Part shown: positions 52,266 to 62,069 of the stretch, in pieces
Position numbering within the stretch: position 1 is the stretch's first letter
Layout of the letters: every line of letters begins with the position of its first letter
DNA from: DB1 sp049323655
GTDB taxonomy: Bacteria; Desulfobacterota; Desulfobulbia; Desulfobulbales; SURF-16
Assembly: GCA_049323655.1 (NCBI GenBank)
Contig: JBMONO010000038.1
Location: 1 to 64,000, forward strand
Length of the DNA: 64,000 bases
Reading direction: 5' to 3'
Notes under the pieces: model-generated
Database searches by the model: none
What the model saw: the letters and a program-made list of their open reading frames with translations, nothing else
What the model was told of the DNA's origin: nothing
Made by a program: the position numbers and the translations under genes

Positions 52266-52634
52266 TCACAGAACTTCAGGGGCGAGAGATATGATTTTCA
52301 TAAAACCCCTTGTCCGCAGCTCACGGGCAACAGGTCCAAAAATGCGGGTACCCATGGGTTCTCCGGAATTAGTCAGCAACACCGCGGCATTTTCGTCGAA
52401 TTTGACCCGGGTATCCTCCGGACGGCGAATTTCACGTTTTGTCCGGACAATTACCGCGCGCATCACATCTCCTTTCTTCACCTTGGCATTCGGAATTGCT
52501 TCTTTGACGGAGACAACAATGACATCGCCAATGGTGGCGTATCTTCTTCTGGTGCCGCCGAGAACCCGGATGCAGAGCACCTTCTTTGCACCTGAATTGT
52601 CCGCTACATTGAGGACAGTTTCTGTCTGTATCAT
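52266..52634 (-). CDS. rplN: 50S ribosomal protein L14
   Basis: 122 residues beginning MIQTETVLNVADNSGAKKVL and containing RRYATIGDVIVVSVKEA and the C-terminal KIISLAPEVL. Normal length; 76 bases from rpsQ. Confidence 0.98.
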   Translation of the reverse strand: MIQTETVLNVADNSGAKKVLCIRVLGGTRRRYATIGDVIVVSVKEAIPNAKVKKGDVMRAVIVRTKREIRRPEDTRVKFDENAAVLLTNSGEPMGTRIFGPVARELRTRGFMKIISLAPEVL

Positions 52635-52710
52635 ATTTTCACCAACTATCCAAATGTGTTTGGATATTATTGATTTTTGAGTACGTTCTCATCCAGCAGG
52701 GACAACCGCA

Positions 52711-52977
52711 TCAAACGGCTATCGCTTTTTCGACGATCTGCTTGACACGCCACCGTTTCCGTTTACTCAACGGACGACATTCCTCGATAAGAACACGATC
52801 GCCAATGCTGCACTGACTATCCGGATCATCCGCCATATATTTCACCTGTCGACGAATAAATTTACCGTACAGTTTGTGCCGGACCAGGCTTTCAGTCCGC
52901 ACCACGATGCTTTTATCCATTTTATCGCTGACAACGATGCCGATTCTTGTTTTCTTAATTGCTTTCTTATCAACCAT
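52711..52977 (-). CDS. rpsQ: 30S ribosomal protein S17
   Basis: 88 residues with an OB fold: GIVVSDKMDKSIVV, RHKLYGKF and GDRVLIEECRPLSKRKRWRV. It binds 16S rRNA early in assembly. Normal length. Confidence 0.98.
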   Translation of the reverse strand: MVDKKAIKKTRIGIVVSDKMDKSIVVRTESLVRHKLYGKFIRRQVKYMADDPDSQCSIGDRVLIEECRPLSKRKRWRVKQIVEKAIAV

Positions 52978-53024
52978 CTGAATTTCCTGTAATTAATGAT
53001 GCATGCCATGTAGCGCGCAACGTG

Positions 53025-53219
53025 TTACCGGGCAATCGTCTTTTCGGTAATGATCGTTCTGAGCCGAGCAATATCCTTCCGCAAAACTTTCAGCTTCGCA
53101 GTGTTTTCCAGTGGTCGGAATCCATGCTGAAACTTCAGTTTGTTCAGTTCTTCGGAAAGATCCTTCACCTTGACACTAAGCTCATCGAGGCTGAGGCTCC
53201 TGATTTCTTTGGCTTTCAT
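53025..53219 (-). CDS. rpmC: 50S ribosomal protein L29
   Basis: 64 residues, a helical hairpin starting MKAKEIRSLSLDEL and containing LNKLKFQHGFRPLENTAKL. Its ATG overlaps the rplP stop by 4 bases. It sits at the tunnel exit near the chaperone and SRP docking site. Confidence 0.97.
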   Translation of the reverse strand: MKAKEIRSLSLDELSVKVKDLSEELNKLKFQHGFRPLENTAKLKVLRKDIARLRTIITEKTIAR

Positions 53220-53632
53220 AAACTGCTCCTTTTCGAAATAACTGTTGTGGCAAAAGGAAGTTTATTGCCGGCCAGGGTCAACGCCTTGATCGCAACACTT
53301 TCCTCAATTCCTGTTATTTCATAAAGAATTCTGCCTGGCTTAACTGGTGCTACCCAGTACTCTGGACTTCCCTTGCCTTTTCCCATCCTGGTCTCGGCCG
53401 GTTTTTTGGTAATTGGCTTATCAGGGAAAATCCTGATCCACATTTGCCCACCGCGCTTGACCGTTCTGTTGATGGCAATACGGGCCGCCTCAATCTGTTG
53501 CGCCGTCATCCTGCCACATTCGGTGGCTTTGAGAGCATATTCGCCAAATGCAATGGTTGAGCCGCGATGCGCAGTGCCTTTCATCCGCCCCTTCATCTGT
53601 TTTCTATGTTTGACTTTTTTTGGACTCAGCAT
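53216..53632 (-). CDS. rplP: 50S ribosomal protein L16
   Basis: 138 residues beginning MLSPKKVKHRKQMKGRMKGTAHRG, with GGQMWIRIFPDKPITKKPAETRMG and GSPEYWVAPVKPG. It helps position A-site tRNA. Overlaps rpmC by 4 bases; 124 bases from rpsC. Confidence 0.98.
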   Translation of the reverse strand: MLSPKKVKHRKQMKGRMKGTAHRGSTIAFGEYALKATECGRMTAQQIEAARIAINRTVKRGGQMWIRIFPDKPITKKPAETRMGKGKGSPEYWVAPVKPGRILYEITGIEESVAIKALTLAGNKLPFATTVISKRSSL

Positions 53633-53756
53633 TGTCAGATACCTTTACATTATCAGGCACATCTTCAACATAATCATGCCTGCTTCATATTGAATTTTTC
53701 AGGTCTGCCGCACCAGTCGAAATCCACCACGTTCTGACGGTGGAAATATCCGGACT

Positions 53757-54404
53757 TTATTCCTCGGTCTGATCCATATCAGCCAATACTTCGCCTTTGA
53801 AGATCCAGACCTTGACACCGATAACACCATAGGTTGTTCTCGCCTCGGCAAAACCATAATCGATATCGGCACGCAGGGTATGGAGTGGAACTCTCCCCTC
53901 ACGAGTCCATTCCCGACGAGCCATTTCAGCGCCGCCCAATCGACCGGAGCAGGCAATCTTAATACCTTTTGCACCGAACTTCAAGGCGATATTCACCGCC
54001 TTTTTCATAGCGCGGCGGAAAGCGACGCGTCTTTCCAGCTGCAGCGCCACGTTTTCAGCGACCAGTTGGGCGTCAGCTTCCGGTCTGCGAACTTCCTGTA
54101 TATCAACGACACATTGACGTCTTGTCAGTTTGTCGAGATCATTTTTCAAGGCTTCTATTTCCGCCCCTTTTTTACCGATAACGATGCCGGGACGGGCTGT
54201 GTGGAGTTTCAGTTTGAGTTTTTCACCAGTGCGGGCAATATTTATTTTCGAAACACCCGCATGATAGAGTCGCTGCTTGAGATACTTTCTGATCTTCTGA
54301 TCTTCAAGTAAATACTTGGAATAATCACGGTCTGCATACCAGGTTGATTCCCAGGAACGAACGATGTTAAGACGCAAACCTATTGGATTAACTTTCTGGC
54401 CCAA
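53757..54404 (-). CDS. rpsC: 30S ribosomal protein S3
   Basis: 215 residues beginning MGQKVNPIGLRLNIVRSWES, with a KH domain (ARPGIVIGKKGAEIEALKNDL) and the C-terminal S3 domain (GRLGGAEMARREWTREGRVPL). Normal length. An unusually wide 182-bp spacer separates it from rplV. Confidence 0.98.
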   Translation of the reverse strand: MGQKVNPIGLRLNIVRSWESTWYADRDYSKYLLEDQKIRKYLKQRLYHAGVSKINIARTGEKLKLKLHTARPGIVIGKKGAEIEALKNDLDKLTRRQCVVDIQEVRRPEADAQLVAENVALQLERRVAFRRAMKKAVNIALKFGAKGIKIACSGRLGGAEMARREWTREGRVPLHTLRADIDYGFAEARTTYGVIGVKVWIFKGEVLADMDQTEE

Positions 54405-54586
54405 AACCTTCCTCCATCACATTAACAATTTGTTTAATTCTCTGCAGCTGCCCACAGCTGATAGATAACCACTCCGAAAATCACCAGTCCTCTAACATCT
54501 TTCCATCTCGCCATGCCAGGGAATTTGTACCTGTGGAGACGGTTAACCGACCGCACTGCCCCCTGTCAAGGGAACCAAAACGGCTC

Positions 54587-54919
54587 TTACACCTCTGCGA
54601 GAACGACCGTAATATGACTCGATCTTTTCAGGATACGGCTGGCCCGGCCCATGGCACGTGGTCTTATCCTTTTCAACATGGGGCCCCCATCAATATAAAT
54701 CGTTTTGACATACAGTGTATCGACGTCAATAGATTCATTCTGGCTGGCATTGGCCACCGCTGACTCGACCAGTTTTCGAATAATCCGCGCCCCTTTTTTC
54801 GGGGTAAAACGCAGGGTATTTATCGCAGCATCAACCTGCTGACCGCGAATCATGTCAGCGACAAGCCGTGCCTTTTGCGGCGAGATGCGAATATTTTTTA
54901 CTACTGCCTTTGCTTCCAT
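54587..54919 (-). CDS. rplV: 50S ribosomal protein L22
   Basis: 110 residues with ISPQKARLVADMIRGQ and the beta-hairpin tip MLKRIRPRAMGRASRILKRSSH that lines the exit tunnel, where macrolide-resistance changes can occur. Normal length. Confidence 0.98.
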   Translation of the reverse strand: MEAKAVVKNIRISPQKARLVADMIRGQQVDAAINTLRFTPKKGARIIRKLVESAVANASQNESIDVDTLYVKTIYIDGGPMLKRIRPRAMGRASRILKRSSHITVVLAEV

Positions 54920-54953
54920 CAGTCATTGTCTCCTTTCACGGTGAAGGCACTGG

Positions 54954-55229
54954 TTATTTTTTGCCTTTTCTATCACCAGCATGGCTGTAAAAAGTACGGG
55001 TCGGGGAAAACTCACCCAGCTTGTGTCCAACCATGTTTTCCGTGACAAAAACAGGAACAAATTTTTTCCCGTTATGGACGGCAAAAGTCAGACCTACCAT
55101 TTCTGGAAGGATATCCGAACGCCTGGACCAGGTTTTGATAACCTTGCGTGATCCTGTTTCCTTTGCGTTTTCAACTTTTTTCATCAAATGGTCATCGACA
55201 AAAGGACCCTTTTTAATTGATCGCGGCAC
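54954..55229 (-). CDS. rpsS: 30S ribosomal protein S19
   Basis: 91 residues beginning MPRSIKKGPFVDDHLMKKVE, with VPVFVTENMVGHKLGEFSPTRTF. It forms part of the 30S head. Follows rplB by 15 bases. Confidence 0.98.
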   Translation of the reverse strand: MPRSIKKGPFVDDHLMKKVENAKETGSRKVIKTWSRRSDILPEMVGLTFAVHNGKKFVPVFVTENMVGHKLGEFSPTRTFYSHAGDRKGKK

Positions 55230-55244
55230 GATTCATCTCCCTCA

Positions 55245-56069
55245 TTAAGACCGTTTCTTGACAATATCTTTATCAGATGGCTTCCGTTTCCGAGTCTTGT
55301 ATCCCTTTGTCGGAATACCCCACGGAGTACAGGGATGACGACCACCTGAGCTCTTGCCTTCACCACCACCCATGGGATGATCATGCGGGTTCATGGCCAC
55401 ACCGCGGACTTTCGGACGTATTCCTTTCCAACGATTACGTCCTGCTTTGCCGGCTTTCTCACTTTCATGCTCAATATTGCCGATCTGACCTATGCAGGCT
55501 CGACAGAGACGATGAAATTTACGAACCTCGCCGGAAGGAAGTTTGACCAGTACATAGTCTCCTTCCTTGGCCATTAACTGTGCGGCAGCGCCGGCACTAC
55601 GTACCATCTGTGCTCCTTTTCCGATGCGCATCTCAACGTTGTGAATGATGCTGCCAAGGGGGATATTGGCCATGGGAAGACAGTTGCCGACCTTGATATC
55701 CACCTTATCACCAGCCTCAACCACATCACCGACTTTGATGCCGAGGGGAGAGAGGATATAACGCTTCTCACCGTCTGCATAGAAAAGCAGGGCGATGTTT
55801 GCTGATCTGTTCGGATCATATTCAATAGCAGCGACCTTTGCTGGAATATTCACCTTATCACGCTTGAAGTCGATGATCCGATATTTGCGCTTATGGCCTC
55901 CACCTATATGCCTGGCTGTAACGCGTCCATAATTGTTACGGCCACCACTTTTCTGCAACGGTTTTACCAGGCTAGCTTCTGGCCCGGACTTAGACAGTTC
56001 CGGATTGACAAGCGAAACATAGTTTCTTCTTCCCGGTGATGTCGGTTTATAGGTCTTCGTTGTTGCCAT
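55245..56069 (-). CDS. rplB: 50S ribosomal protein L2
   Basis: 274 residues. It has the OB-like N-domain (KYRIIDFKRDKVNIPAKVAAIEYDPNRSA), the SH3-like C-domain and the conserved GVAMNPHDHPMGGGEGKS loop at the peptidyl-transferase centre. Normal length. Confidence 0.98.
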   Translation of the reverse strand: MATTKTYKPTSPGRRNYVSLVNPELSKSGPEASLVKPLQKSGGRNNYGRVTARHIGGGHKRKYRIIDFKRDKVNIPAKVAAIEYDPNRSANIALLFYADGEKRYILSPLGIKVGDVVEAGDKVDIKVGNCLPMANIPLGSIIHNVEMRIGKGAQMVRSAGAAAQLMAKEGDYVLVKLPSGEVRKFHRLCRACIGQIGNIEHESEKAGKAGRNRWKGIRPKVRGVAMNPHDHPMGGGEGKSSGGRHPCTPWGIPTKGYKTRKRKPSDKDIVKKRS

Positions 56070-56114
56070 TTCTTTCCCCGATAATGTATTTAAACGATTT
56101 GCATGAACATCTGA

Positions 56115-56405
56115 TTACAGCTGTTCCAGGAAATCAATCTTATGTCCTTCAGCCAAGGTAACGATTGCCTTTTTCCAATCAGATCTCTGTCCGAAATGCA
56201 AGCCGATACGTTTCTTTTTGCCGTGCATATTAGCAGTACGAACATGGGAAACCTTGACATTAAACAGCAGTTCCACCGCTTTTTTAATTTCAATCTTGTT
56301 CGCGTCAGGGTGTACCTTCATGACGACCTGGTTGTTTTTTTCCTGCAAAGTCATGCCTTTTTCTGTAAGGCACGGTTTTTTCACAACATCATAAATAGTG
56401 ATCAT
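56115..56405 (-). CDS. rplW: 50S ribosomal protein L23
   Basis: 96 residues with YDVVKKPCLTEKGM and the IKKAVELLFNVKVSHVRT core. It provides the trigger-factor docking site at the tunnel exit. Overlaps rplD by 4 bases. Confidence 0.97.
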   Translation of the reverse strand: MITIYDVVKKPCLTEKGMTLQEKNNQVVMKVHPDANKIEIKKAVELLFNVKVSHVRTANMHGKKKRIGLHFGQRSDWKKAIVTLAEGHKIDFLEQL

Positions 56406-57025
56406 GAAAGCAACCTCTCTTCAAGCTGGCCAATACATGACTGCAGTAAGATTACATTTTTATGCAGGAGAATGTCATAGACATTGATTCCCGCAGTTGG
56501 CATCACCTTGTAGCCAACAACGTTCCGCGATGATTTTTCCAACTTTTCATCATGATCGGGGATGACGATCAACGCATTGTCCATATTGAGTTGCGCCATA
56601 ATGGCGGCAAATTTTTTGCTTTTGATCTCTTCCAGTTCAAAATTATCAAGAACGACAAGGCGATTTTCTGAAAAGCGAGAACTCAAGGCCATCCGCATGC
56701 CGAGCTTACGCACCTTTTTCGGCAGATTGTAGCTGTAATCACGCGGCTTGGGACCAAAAACCGTTCCGCCGCCGCGCCATACCGGCGATCTTCGACTGCC
56801 GGAACGAGCACGACCTGTTCCTTTCTGGCGCCACGGTTTCGCTTTACTGCCCTGCACCTCGCCGCGGGTTTTTGTGCAGGCTGTGCCGGCTCGACGTTTA
56901 GCAAGCTGCATCCTGACAATATCATGCAGAATATACGGTTTTATTTCTACGGCAAATAGCGCATCATTGAGCTCAATATCGCCGACTTTTTCGTTCCTTA
57001 TGTTAACAACGCCTGTTACTGCCAT
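56402..57025 (-). CDS. rplD: 50S ribosomal protein L4
   Basis: 207 residues with the tunnel loop KPWRQKGTGRARSGSRRSPVWRGGG and the C-terminal KVMPTAGINVYDILLHKNVIL. In E. coli L4 also represses the S10 operon; a leader site was not identified here. Normal length. Confidence 0.98.
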   Translation of the reverse strand: MAVTGVVNIRNEKVGDIELNDALFAVEIKPYILHDIVRMQLAKRRAGTACTKTRGEVQGSKAKPWRQKGTGRARSGSRRSPVWRGGGTVFGPKPRDYSYNLPKKVRKLGMRMALSSRFSENRLVVLDNFELEEIKSKKFAAIMAQLNMDNALIVIPDHDEKLEKSSRNVVGYKVMPTAGINVYDILLHKNVILLQSCIGQLEERLLS

Positions 57026-57046
57026 GTTCCGGCACCTCTTTGGTAA

Positions 57047-57676
57047 TTACTTTGAAAAAATTTGCAGCAATTCTTTTGCTGTGCCCGGAAGGGAACCTTT
57101 GATCACCATGACGTTTTCGTCAGCCCGAATATCGACGATCATCATATTTTTCTTGGTAATCATGTTATTTCCCATGCGGCCAGGCAGCTTTTTCCCTTTG
57201 ATGACCTTACTGGGCCACGCGCTGCAACCAATTGATCCCGGTGCCCGGTGAAACATGGAACCATGGGTCTTTCGCCCACCCTTGAAGCCATGCCGCTTGA
57301 CGACGCCCTGAAAACCCCGGCCTTTTACCCGTCCACTGACATCTACGATATCGCCAATTTTGAAAAGGTCACCAACAACTATTTGCTGACCAAGCTCATA
57401 TTTATCAGGATCATCAACCCGGAATTCCTTGATATGATAAAATCCGACTTGACCGGCATTTTTGCAGTGCCCGGCCATCGGTCTCGTCACTCGACTTTCC
57501 TTTTTCGGCTGGAAACCGACCTGAATCGCGTTATATCCTTCCTTTGCAATGGTTTTTTTCTGAAGGACAACACATGGTCCTGCCTCAACGACAGTAACGC
57601 CGACAGCCGCTCCCATCTCCGTGAAGATTCGGGTCATCCCGATTTTTTTTCCTAATATTCCAAGTGTCGTAGGCAT
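57047..57676 (-). CDS. rplC: 50S ribosomal protein L3
   Basis: 209 residues beginning MPTTLGILGKKIGMTRIFTEMG, with the loop KTHGSMFHRAPGSIGCSAWPSKVIKGKKLPG reaching the peptidyl-transferase centre. A 192-bp spacer separates it from rpsJ, wider than usual. Confidence 0.98.
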   Translation of the reverse strand: MPTTLGILGKKIGMTRIFTEMGAAVGVTVVEAGPCVVLQKKTIAKEGYNAIQVGFQPKKESRVTRPMAGHCKNAGQVGFYHIKEFRVDDPDKYELGQQIVVGDLFKIGDIVDVSGRVKGRGFQGVVKRHGFKGGRKTHGSMFHRAPGSIGCSAWPSKVIKGKKLPGRMGNNMITKKNMMIVDIRADENVMVIKGSLPGTAKELLQIFSK

Positions 57677-57868
57677 AATTCCTATCCTTGTTTATTCCCG
57701 CCCCTGAATCAGATGGCCACTTGCAGGACTGTCCAGTTGCGCGCTCCATCCTCACATTCCGGCTCAGATCCTGAGGCGTCATCGTTCATACGGGGCAGAT
57801 GCGCATATATGATTACCGGGTTCGCATGACCCAATCGTCACTCCTGGCTCCCTGGTCTCACATCACCC

Positions 57869-58180
57869 TTACAGCTTAATCTCGACATCAACACCAGCCG
57901 AAAGTTCCAGCTTCATCAAGGCGTCAATGGTCTGCTGAGTAGGCTCAAGAATATCGAGCAATCTCCGGTGGGTTCTCATCTCGAAGGCTTCCCGTGATTT
58001 TTTATCGACATGAGGTGAACGGAGAACGCAATATTTATTGACTGAAGTCGGCAGAGGAATCGGCCCGGCAACGATGGCACCGGTTCTCTTTGCAGTATCG
58101 ACAATCTCATGGGTCGACTGGTCGAGCAGTTTGTGATCATAGCCTTTCAGCCTGATGCGAATTTTTTGTGTCTGGATCAT
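57869..58180 (-). CDS. rpsJ: 30S ribosomal protein S10 (NusE)
   Basis: 103 residues, IRIRLKGYDHKLLDQSTHEIV at the N-terminus and the loop RSPHVDKKSREAFEMRTHRR. Also the transcription antitermination factor NusE. Directly follows tuf with 9 bases between, so the str and S10 groups are joined. Confidence 0.98.
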   Translation of the reverse strand: MIQTQKIRIRLKGYDHKLLDQSTHEIVDTAKRTGAIVAGPIPLPTSVNKYCVLRSPHVDKKSREAFEMRTHRRLLDILEPTQQTIDALMKLELSAGVDVEIKL

Positions 58181-58189
58181 TGTCTATCC

Positions 58190-59380
58190 TTATTCGATTA
58201 TCTCGTTAATGACACCGGCGCCCACCGTGCGACCGCCCTCGCGAATGGCAAAGCGCAACCCCGCCTCCATGGCGATCGGCGTAATCAGGGCGCCTTCTAT
58301 CGTCACATTGTCACCCGGCATGACCATCTCCACCCCCTCCGGCAGCGTGACGATGCCCGTCACGTCCGTGGTCCGGAAATAAAACTGGGGTCGGTAGCCA
58401 TTGAAGAACGGCGTGTGGCGGCCACCCTCTTCCTTGGTCAGAATGTAGCACTCCGCCTTGAATTTGACATGCGGGGTGATGCTCTTCGGCGCCGCCAGAA
58501 CCTGGCCGCGCTCAATCTCCTCACGCTTGGTGCCGCGCAGCAGGATACCTACGTTATCACCGGCCTGACCCTGGTCCAGGATCTTCCGAAACATCTCAAC
58601 ACCGGTTACCGTCGTCTTCTGGGTGGTCCGGATTCCGACGATCTCAACCTCATCGCCAACCTTCACAATGCCTCGCTCAATTCGACCGGTTGCCACCGTG
58701 CCACGACCGGAAATTGAAAAAACGTCTTCAACCGGCATCAGGAATGGCTTGTCGATGTCACGCTCGGGCTGCGGCACAAAAGTATCCACCGCCGCCATCA
58801 GATCCCAGATGCATTTCGATGCCTCCGGATCAGCAGGATTTTCCAGCGCCTTCAGGGCGCTGCCCTGGATGATCGGCGTGTCATCGCCGGGAAACTCATA
58901 CTTGCTCAGCAGCTCGCGAAGCTCCATGTCAACCAGCTCGATCAGCTCGGCGTCGTCTACCATATCGCACTTGTTCAGAAAAACAACGATCGCCGGTACT
59001 CCGACCTGACGAGCCAGCAGAATGTGCTCACGGGTCTGCGGCATCGGACCGTCATCCGCACCAACCACCAGAATCGCTCCATCCATCTGAGCAGCACCGG
59101 TGATCATATTCTTGATATAGTCGGCATGGCCCGGACAGTCCACATGCGCATAATGCCGATTATCCGTCTCATACTCAACGTGAGCGGTGGCGATGGTGAT
59201 ACCGCGCTCTTTCTCCTCCGGAGCCTTGTCGATCTCACTGAAATCGGTCTTCTTGGCGTACCCCTTGGTGGCCAGAACCTGGGTGATTGCTGCTGTCAGC
59301 GTCGTTTTCCCGTGATCGATATGACCAATGGTGCCGATATTTACATGGGGTTTTTTACGTTCAAACTTTTCCTTTGCCAT
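58190..59380 (-). CDS. tuf: Elongation factor Tu
   Basis: 396 residues. GTP-binding motifs are visible: GHIDHGKTT near 19, DCPGHADY near 81, NKCD near 136. Domains 2 and 3 are complete (GRGTVATGRIERG, TTDVTGIV, RFAIREGGRTVGAG). It brings aminoacyl-tRNA to the ribosome. It lies 26 bases after fusA; another tuf copy elsewhere cannot be excluded. Codon use is more G+C-rich than the ribosomal genes that follow. Confidence 0.99.
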   Translation of the reverse strand: MAKEKFERKKPHVNIGTIGHIDHGKTTLTAAITQVLATKGYAKKTDFSEIDKAPEEKERGITIATAHVEYETDNRHYAHVDCPGHADYIKNMITGAAQMDGAILVVGADDGPMPQTREHILLARQVGVPAIVVFLNKCDMVDDAELIELVDMELRELLSKYEFPGDDTPIIQGSALKALENPADPEASKCIWDLMAAVDTFVPQPERDIDKPFLMPVEDVFSISGRGTVATGRIERGIVKVGDEVEIVGIRTTQKTTVTGVEMFRKILDQGQAGDNVGILLRGTKREEIERGQVLAAPKSITPHVKFKAECYILTKEEGGRHTPFFNGYRPQFYFRTTDVTGIVTLPEGVEMVMPGDNVTIEGALITPIAMEAGLRFAIREGGRTVGAGVINEIIE

Positions 59381-59406
59381 TCCTTCGCCTCATTGCTGCG
59401 GATTGT

Positions 59407-61497
59407 TTACAGTAACCCTTTTACTTTTTTAACAATTGCCTGAGCTGTTTTTTCAGCAACCTTATCATAGGCCGCAAACTGCATGGTGAAATTCGCTCTC
59501 CCCTGGGAAGCTGAGCGAAGATTCGTTGAGTAGCCGAACATTTCTGCCAGCGGCGACTCAGCCGTTATCACCTGATAACCGTTATCCCTGGTATCGATAC
59601 CGTTAATACGGGCACGACGTGCATTGAGATCAGCAATGACGTCACCGACATACTGGTCAGGAACCACAACCTCAACGTTCATGACCGGTTCCAGCAGTAC
59701 CGGGTTGGCTTCGGCCAAGGCGTTCCGCAGGGCAATGGTTGCAGCCACACCAAATGCCTGCTCCGTCGAATCTTCCTCATGGTAGGAACCACCTACCAGA
59801 CTTACCATGATATCAGTTACCGGAAAACCGGCCAAGGCCCCACTCTCCAACCCCCCTTCAACACCCTTCTTTATGGCAGGAATGAAGAGGGCGGGAATGC
59901 TTTCCTCATCAACGCTGGTCGCAAAGACAACGTTACTGCCGCGGTCGAGTGGCTGGACCTCAAGCCTGACATGACCATACTGGTGACGAGCACCGGTTTG
60001 CTGGACAAAGGTCCCTTCTCCGCCGGCCTTCTTCTCAATGGTTTCCTTATATGCAACCTGCGGAGCCCCGACATTTGCCCCAACCTTGAATTCGCGGATC
60101 AGTCGATCAACGATTATCTCCAGGTGGAGCTCACCCATTCCGGAAATAATCTTCTGGCCGGTGTCAGCATCGGTGCGCACCCTGAAGGAGGGATCTTCCA
60201 GGGAAACCTTGGTCAGGGCCTCATTCAGCTTTTCTTCGTCCGCTTTACTCTTCGGCTCAATGGCGATACTGATGACCGGCTCAGGGAAATCCATGTTTTC
60301 CAGGACAATCGGGTCATCCTGATCACAAAGCGTGTCTCCGGTTGTTGAAAAACGCAAGCCAATCAATGCAGCAATATCACCCGGCCCTACCTCAACAACC
60401 TCTTCACGCTTGTTTGAATGCATCTTGACAATGCGGCTGACCTTTTCCACCTTTTGCTTTGCCGGGTTGAAAACCTTGTCCCCGCATCTCACTACGCCGG
60501 AATATACTCGTATATATGCGAGATTTCCGACAAATGGATCTGTGGTCAGTTTAAACGCAAGGGCACAGAATTTTTCACTGGCTCCGGTGCGGCGGTGAAC
60601 GACATCGCCTCTGCTGTTTACTCCTTCGACTGGAGGAACATCTGTCGGTGAAGGCAAGTAATCGATTATGGCATCAAGCAGGGGCTGGACTCCCTTGTTC
60701 TTGAAAGCGCTGCCGCAGAAAACCGGAACCAGTTGAAGCTTAAGGGTCGCTCGGCGAATGGCACTCCGAAGTTCTTCTGCCGCTATACTTTGCTCTTCCA
60801 GATATTTTTCCATGACCCCCTCATCGAAGTCGGCCAGCTTCTCGACGAGGGCCATACGTGCAGCCGTGAACGAATCGTGAAATTCAGCCGGTATCTCTTC
60901 TTCGAAAACTTTCGCGCCCTGAGAGGTGTCATCAAAAGTCAGCATTTTTTCACTGAGCAGATCAATGACGCCACGAAAATTTTCCTCTGAACCAACCGGC
61001 AATTGCATCGGCAAAGGATTGCTGCCCAATCGACTCGCCATCATTGCGATACAACGGTCGAAATCGGCACCGATGCGGTCCATCTTGTTAATAAAGGCTA
61101 TCCGCGGGATCTTATATTTATCCGCCTGACGCCAGACTGTTTCGGATTGGGGCTCAACACCGCCGACAGCACAAAAGACGGCGATCACTCCATCCAGTAC
61201 CCGCAGGCAGCGCTCGACCTCAATGGTGAAATCAACGTGACCCGGGGTGTCGATAATGTTAATAAAAAAATTTTTCCACTGACAGGTGGTGGCAGCGGAG
61301 GTTATGGTTATCCCGCGCTCCTGTTCCTGCTCCATCCAGTCCATGACTGCTGCCCCGTCATGGACCTCGCCCATTTTATGGGTTTTCCCTGTATAATAGA
61401 GGATCCGTTCCGTTGTCGTCGTTTTGCCGGCATCTATATGGGCCATGATGCCGATATTGCGCAATCGCGCCAAAGAGACGTTGTGTCCCACCGTCAT
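59407..61497 (-). CDS. fusA: Elongation factor G
   Basis: 696 residues with the GTPase motifs AHIDAGKTT near 20, DTPGHVDF near 84 and NKMD near 138, followed by domains II-V ending in VKKVKGLL. It drives translocation and, with RRF, ribosome recycling. Between rpsG and tuf as usual. Confidence 0.99.
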   Translation of the reverse strand: MTVGHNVSLARLRNIGIMAHIDAGKTTTTERILYYTGKTHKMGEVHDGAAVMDWMEQEQERGITITSAATTCQWKNFFINIIDTPGHVDFTIEVERCLRVLDGVIAVFCAVGGVEPQSETVWRQADKYKIPRIAFINKMDRIGADFDRCIAMMASRLGSNPLPMQLPVGSEENFRGVIDLLSEKMLTFDDTSQGAKVFEEEIPAEFHDSFTAARMALVEKLADFDEGVMEKYLEEQSIAAEELRSAIRRATLKLQLVPVFCGSAFKNKGVQPLLDAIIDYLPSPTDVPPVEGVNSRGDVVHRRTGASEKFCALAFKLTTDPFVGNLAYIRVYSGVVRCGDKVFNPAKQKVEKVSRIVKMHSNKREEVVEVGPGDIAALIGLRFSTTGDTLCDQDDPIVLENMDFPEPVISIAIEPKSKADEEKLNEALTKVSLEDPSFRVRTDADTGQKIISGMGELHLEIIVDRLIREFKVGANVGAPQVAYKETIEKKAGGEGTFVQQTGARHQYGHVRLEVQPLDRGSNVVFATSVDEESIPALFIPAIKKGVEGGLESGALAGFPVTDIMVSLVGGSYHEEDSTEQAFGVAATIALRNALAEANPVLLEPVMNVEVVVPDQYVGDVIADLNARRARINGIDTRDNGYQVITAESPLAEMFGYSTNLRSASQGRANFTMQFAAYDKVAEKTAQAIVKKVKGLL

Positions 61498-61555
61498 TTC
61501 TCCCTGCAGCCTCTCTGCCGGCGTTGCGGTGACCCATTATCATCGTCACAAAGCC

Positions 61556-62029
61556 TTACCACCGATAGTGGGCAAATGCCTTGTTCGCCTCAGCCATCTT
61601 GTGGGTATCCTCACGTTTCTTCACAGAAGTCCCGCGATTATGATAGGCATCGGCAATCTCTGCAGCGAGCTTCTCAGCCATCGATTTGCCGCTTCTTTTG
61701 GCGGAATAGCCAACCAGCCACCGGATCGCCAGGGCATTGCGCCGCTCGGGGCGAACCTCTACCGGGACCTGGTAGGTTGCACCACCGACACGACGGGATT
61801 TTACCTCTACCTTGGGCCGGACATTTTCCATTGCCCTTTCAAAGACAGACAGCGAATTGTCATCTTTGACGGATTTCTCGATGATATCCATCGCATCATA
61901 GAAAATTGTCCGTGCAACACTTTTTTTGCCGCGCTGCATCAGTCCGTTGATAAATTTCGACACCAGAACACTGTTAAAACGGGCGTCCGGATTTATTTCT
62001 CGCTTTGCTACCAATCTACGTCTGGGCAT
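61556..62029 (-). CDS. rpsG: 30S ribosomal protein S7
   Basis: 157 residues beginning MPRRRLVAKREINPDARFNS, with VEVKSRRVGGATYQVPVEVRPERR. It organises the 16S 3' domain. Normal length and position between rpsL and fusA. Confidence 0.98.
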   Translation of the reverse strand: MPRRRLVAKREINPDARFNSVLVSKFINGLMQRGKKSVARTIFYDAMDIIEKSVKDDNSLSVFERAMENVRPKVEVKSRRVGGATYQVPVEVRPERRNALAIRWLVGYSAKRSGKSMAEKLAAEIADAYHNRGTSVKKREDTHKMAEANKAFAHYRW

Positions 62030-62069
62030 TGCCTCTCAGCTCCTTTTCAGTCCTTCACACGCAACAGCT

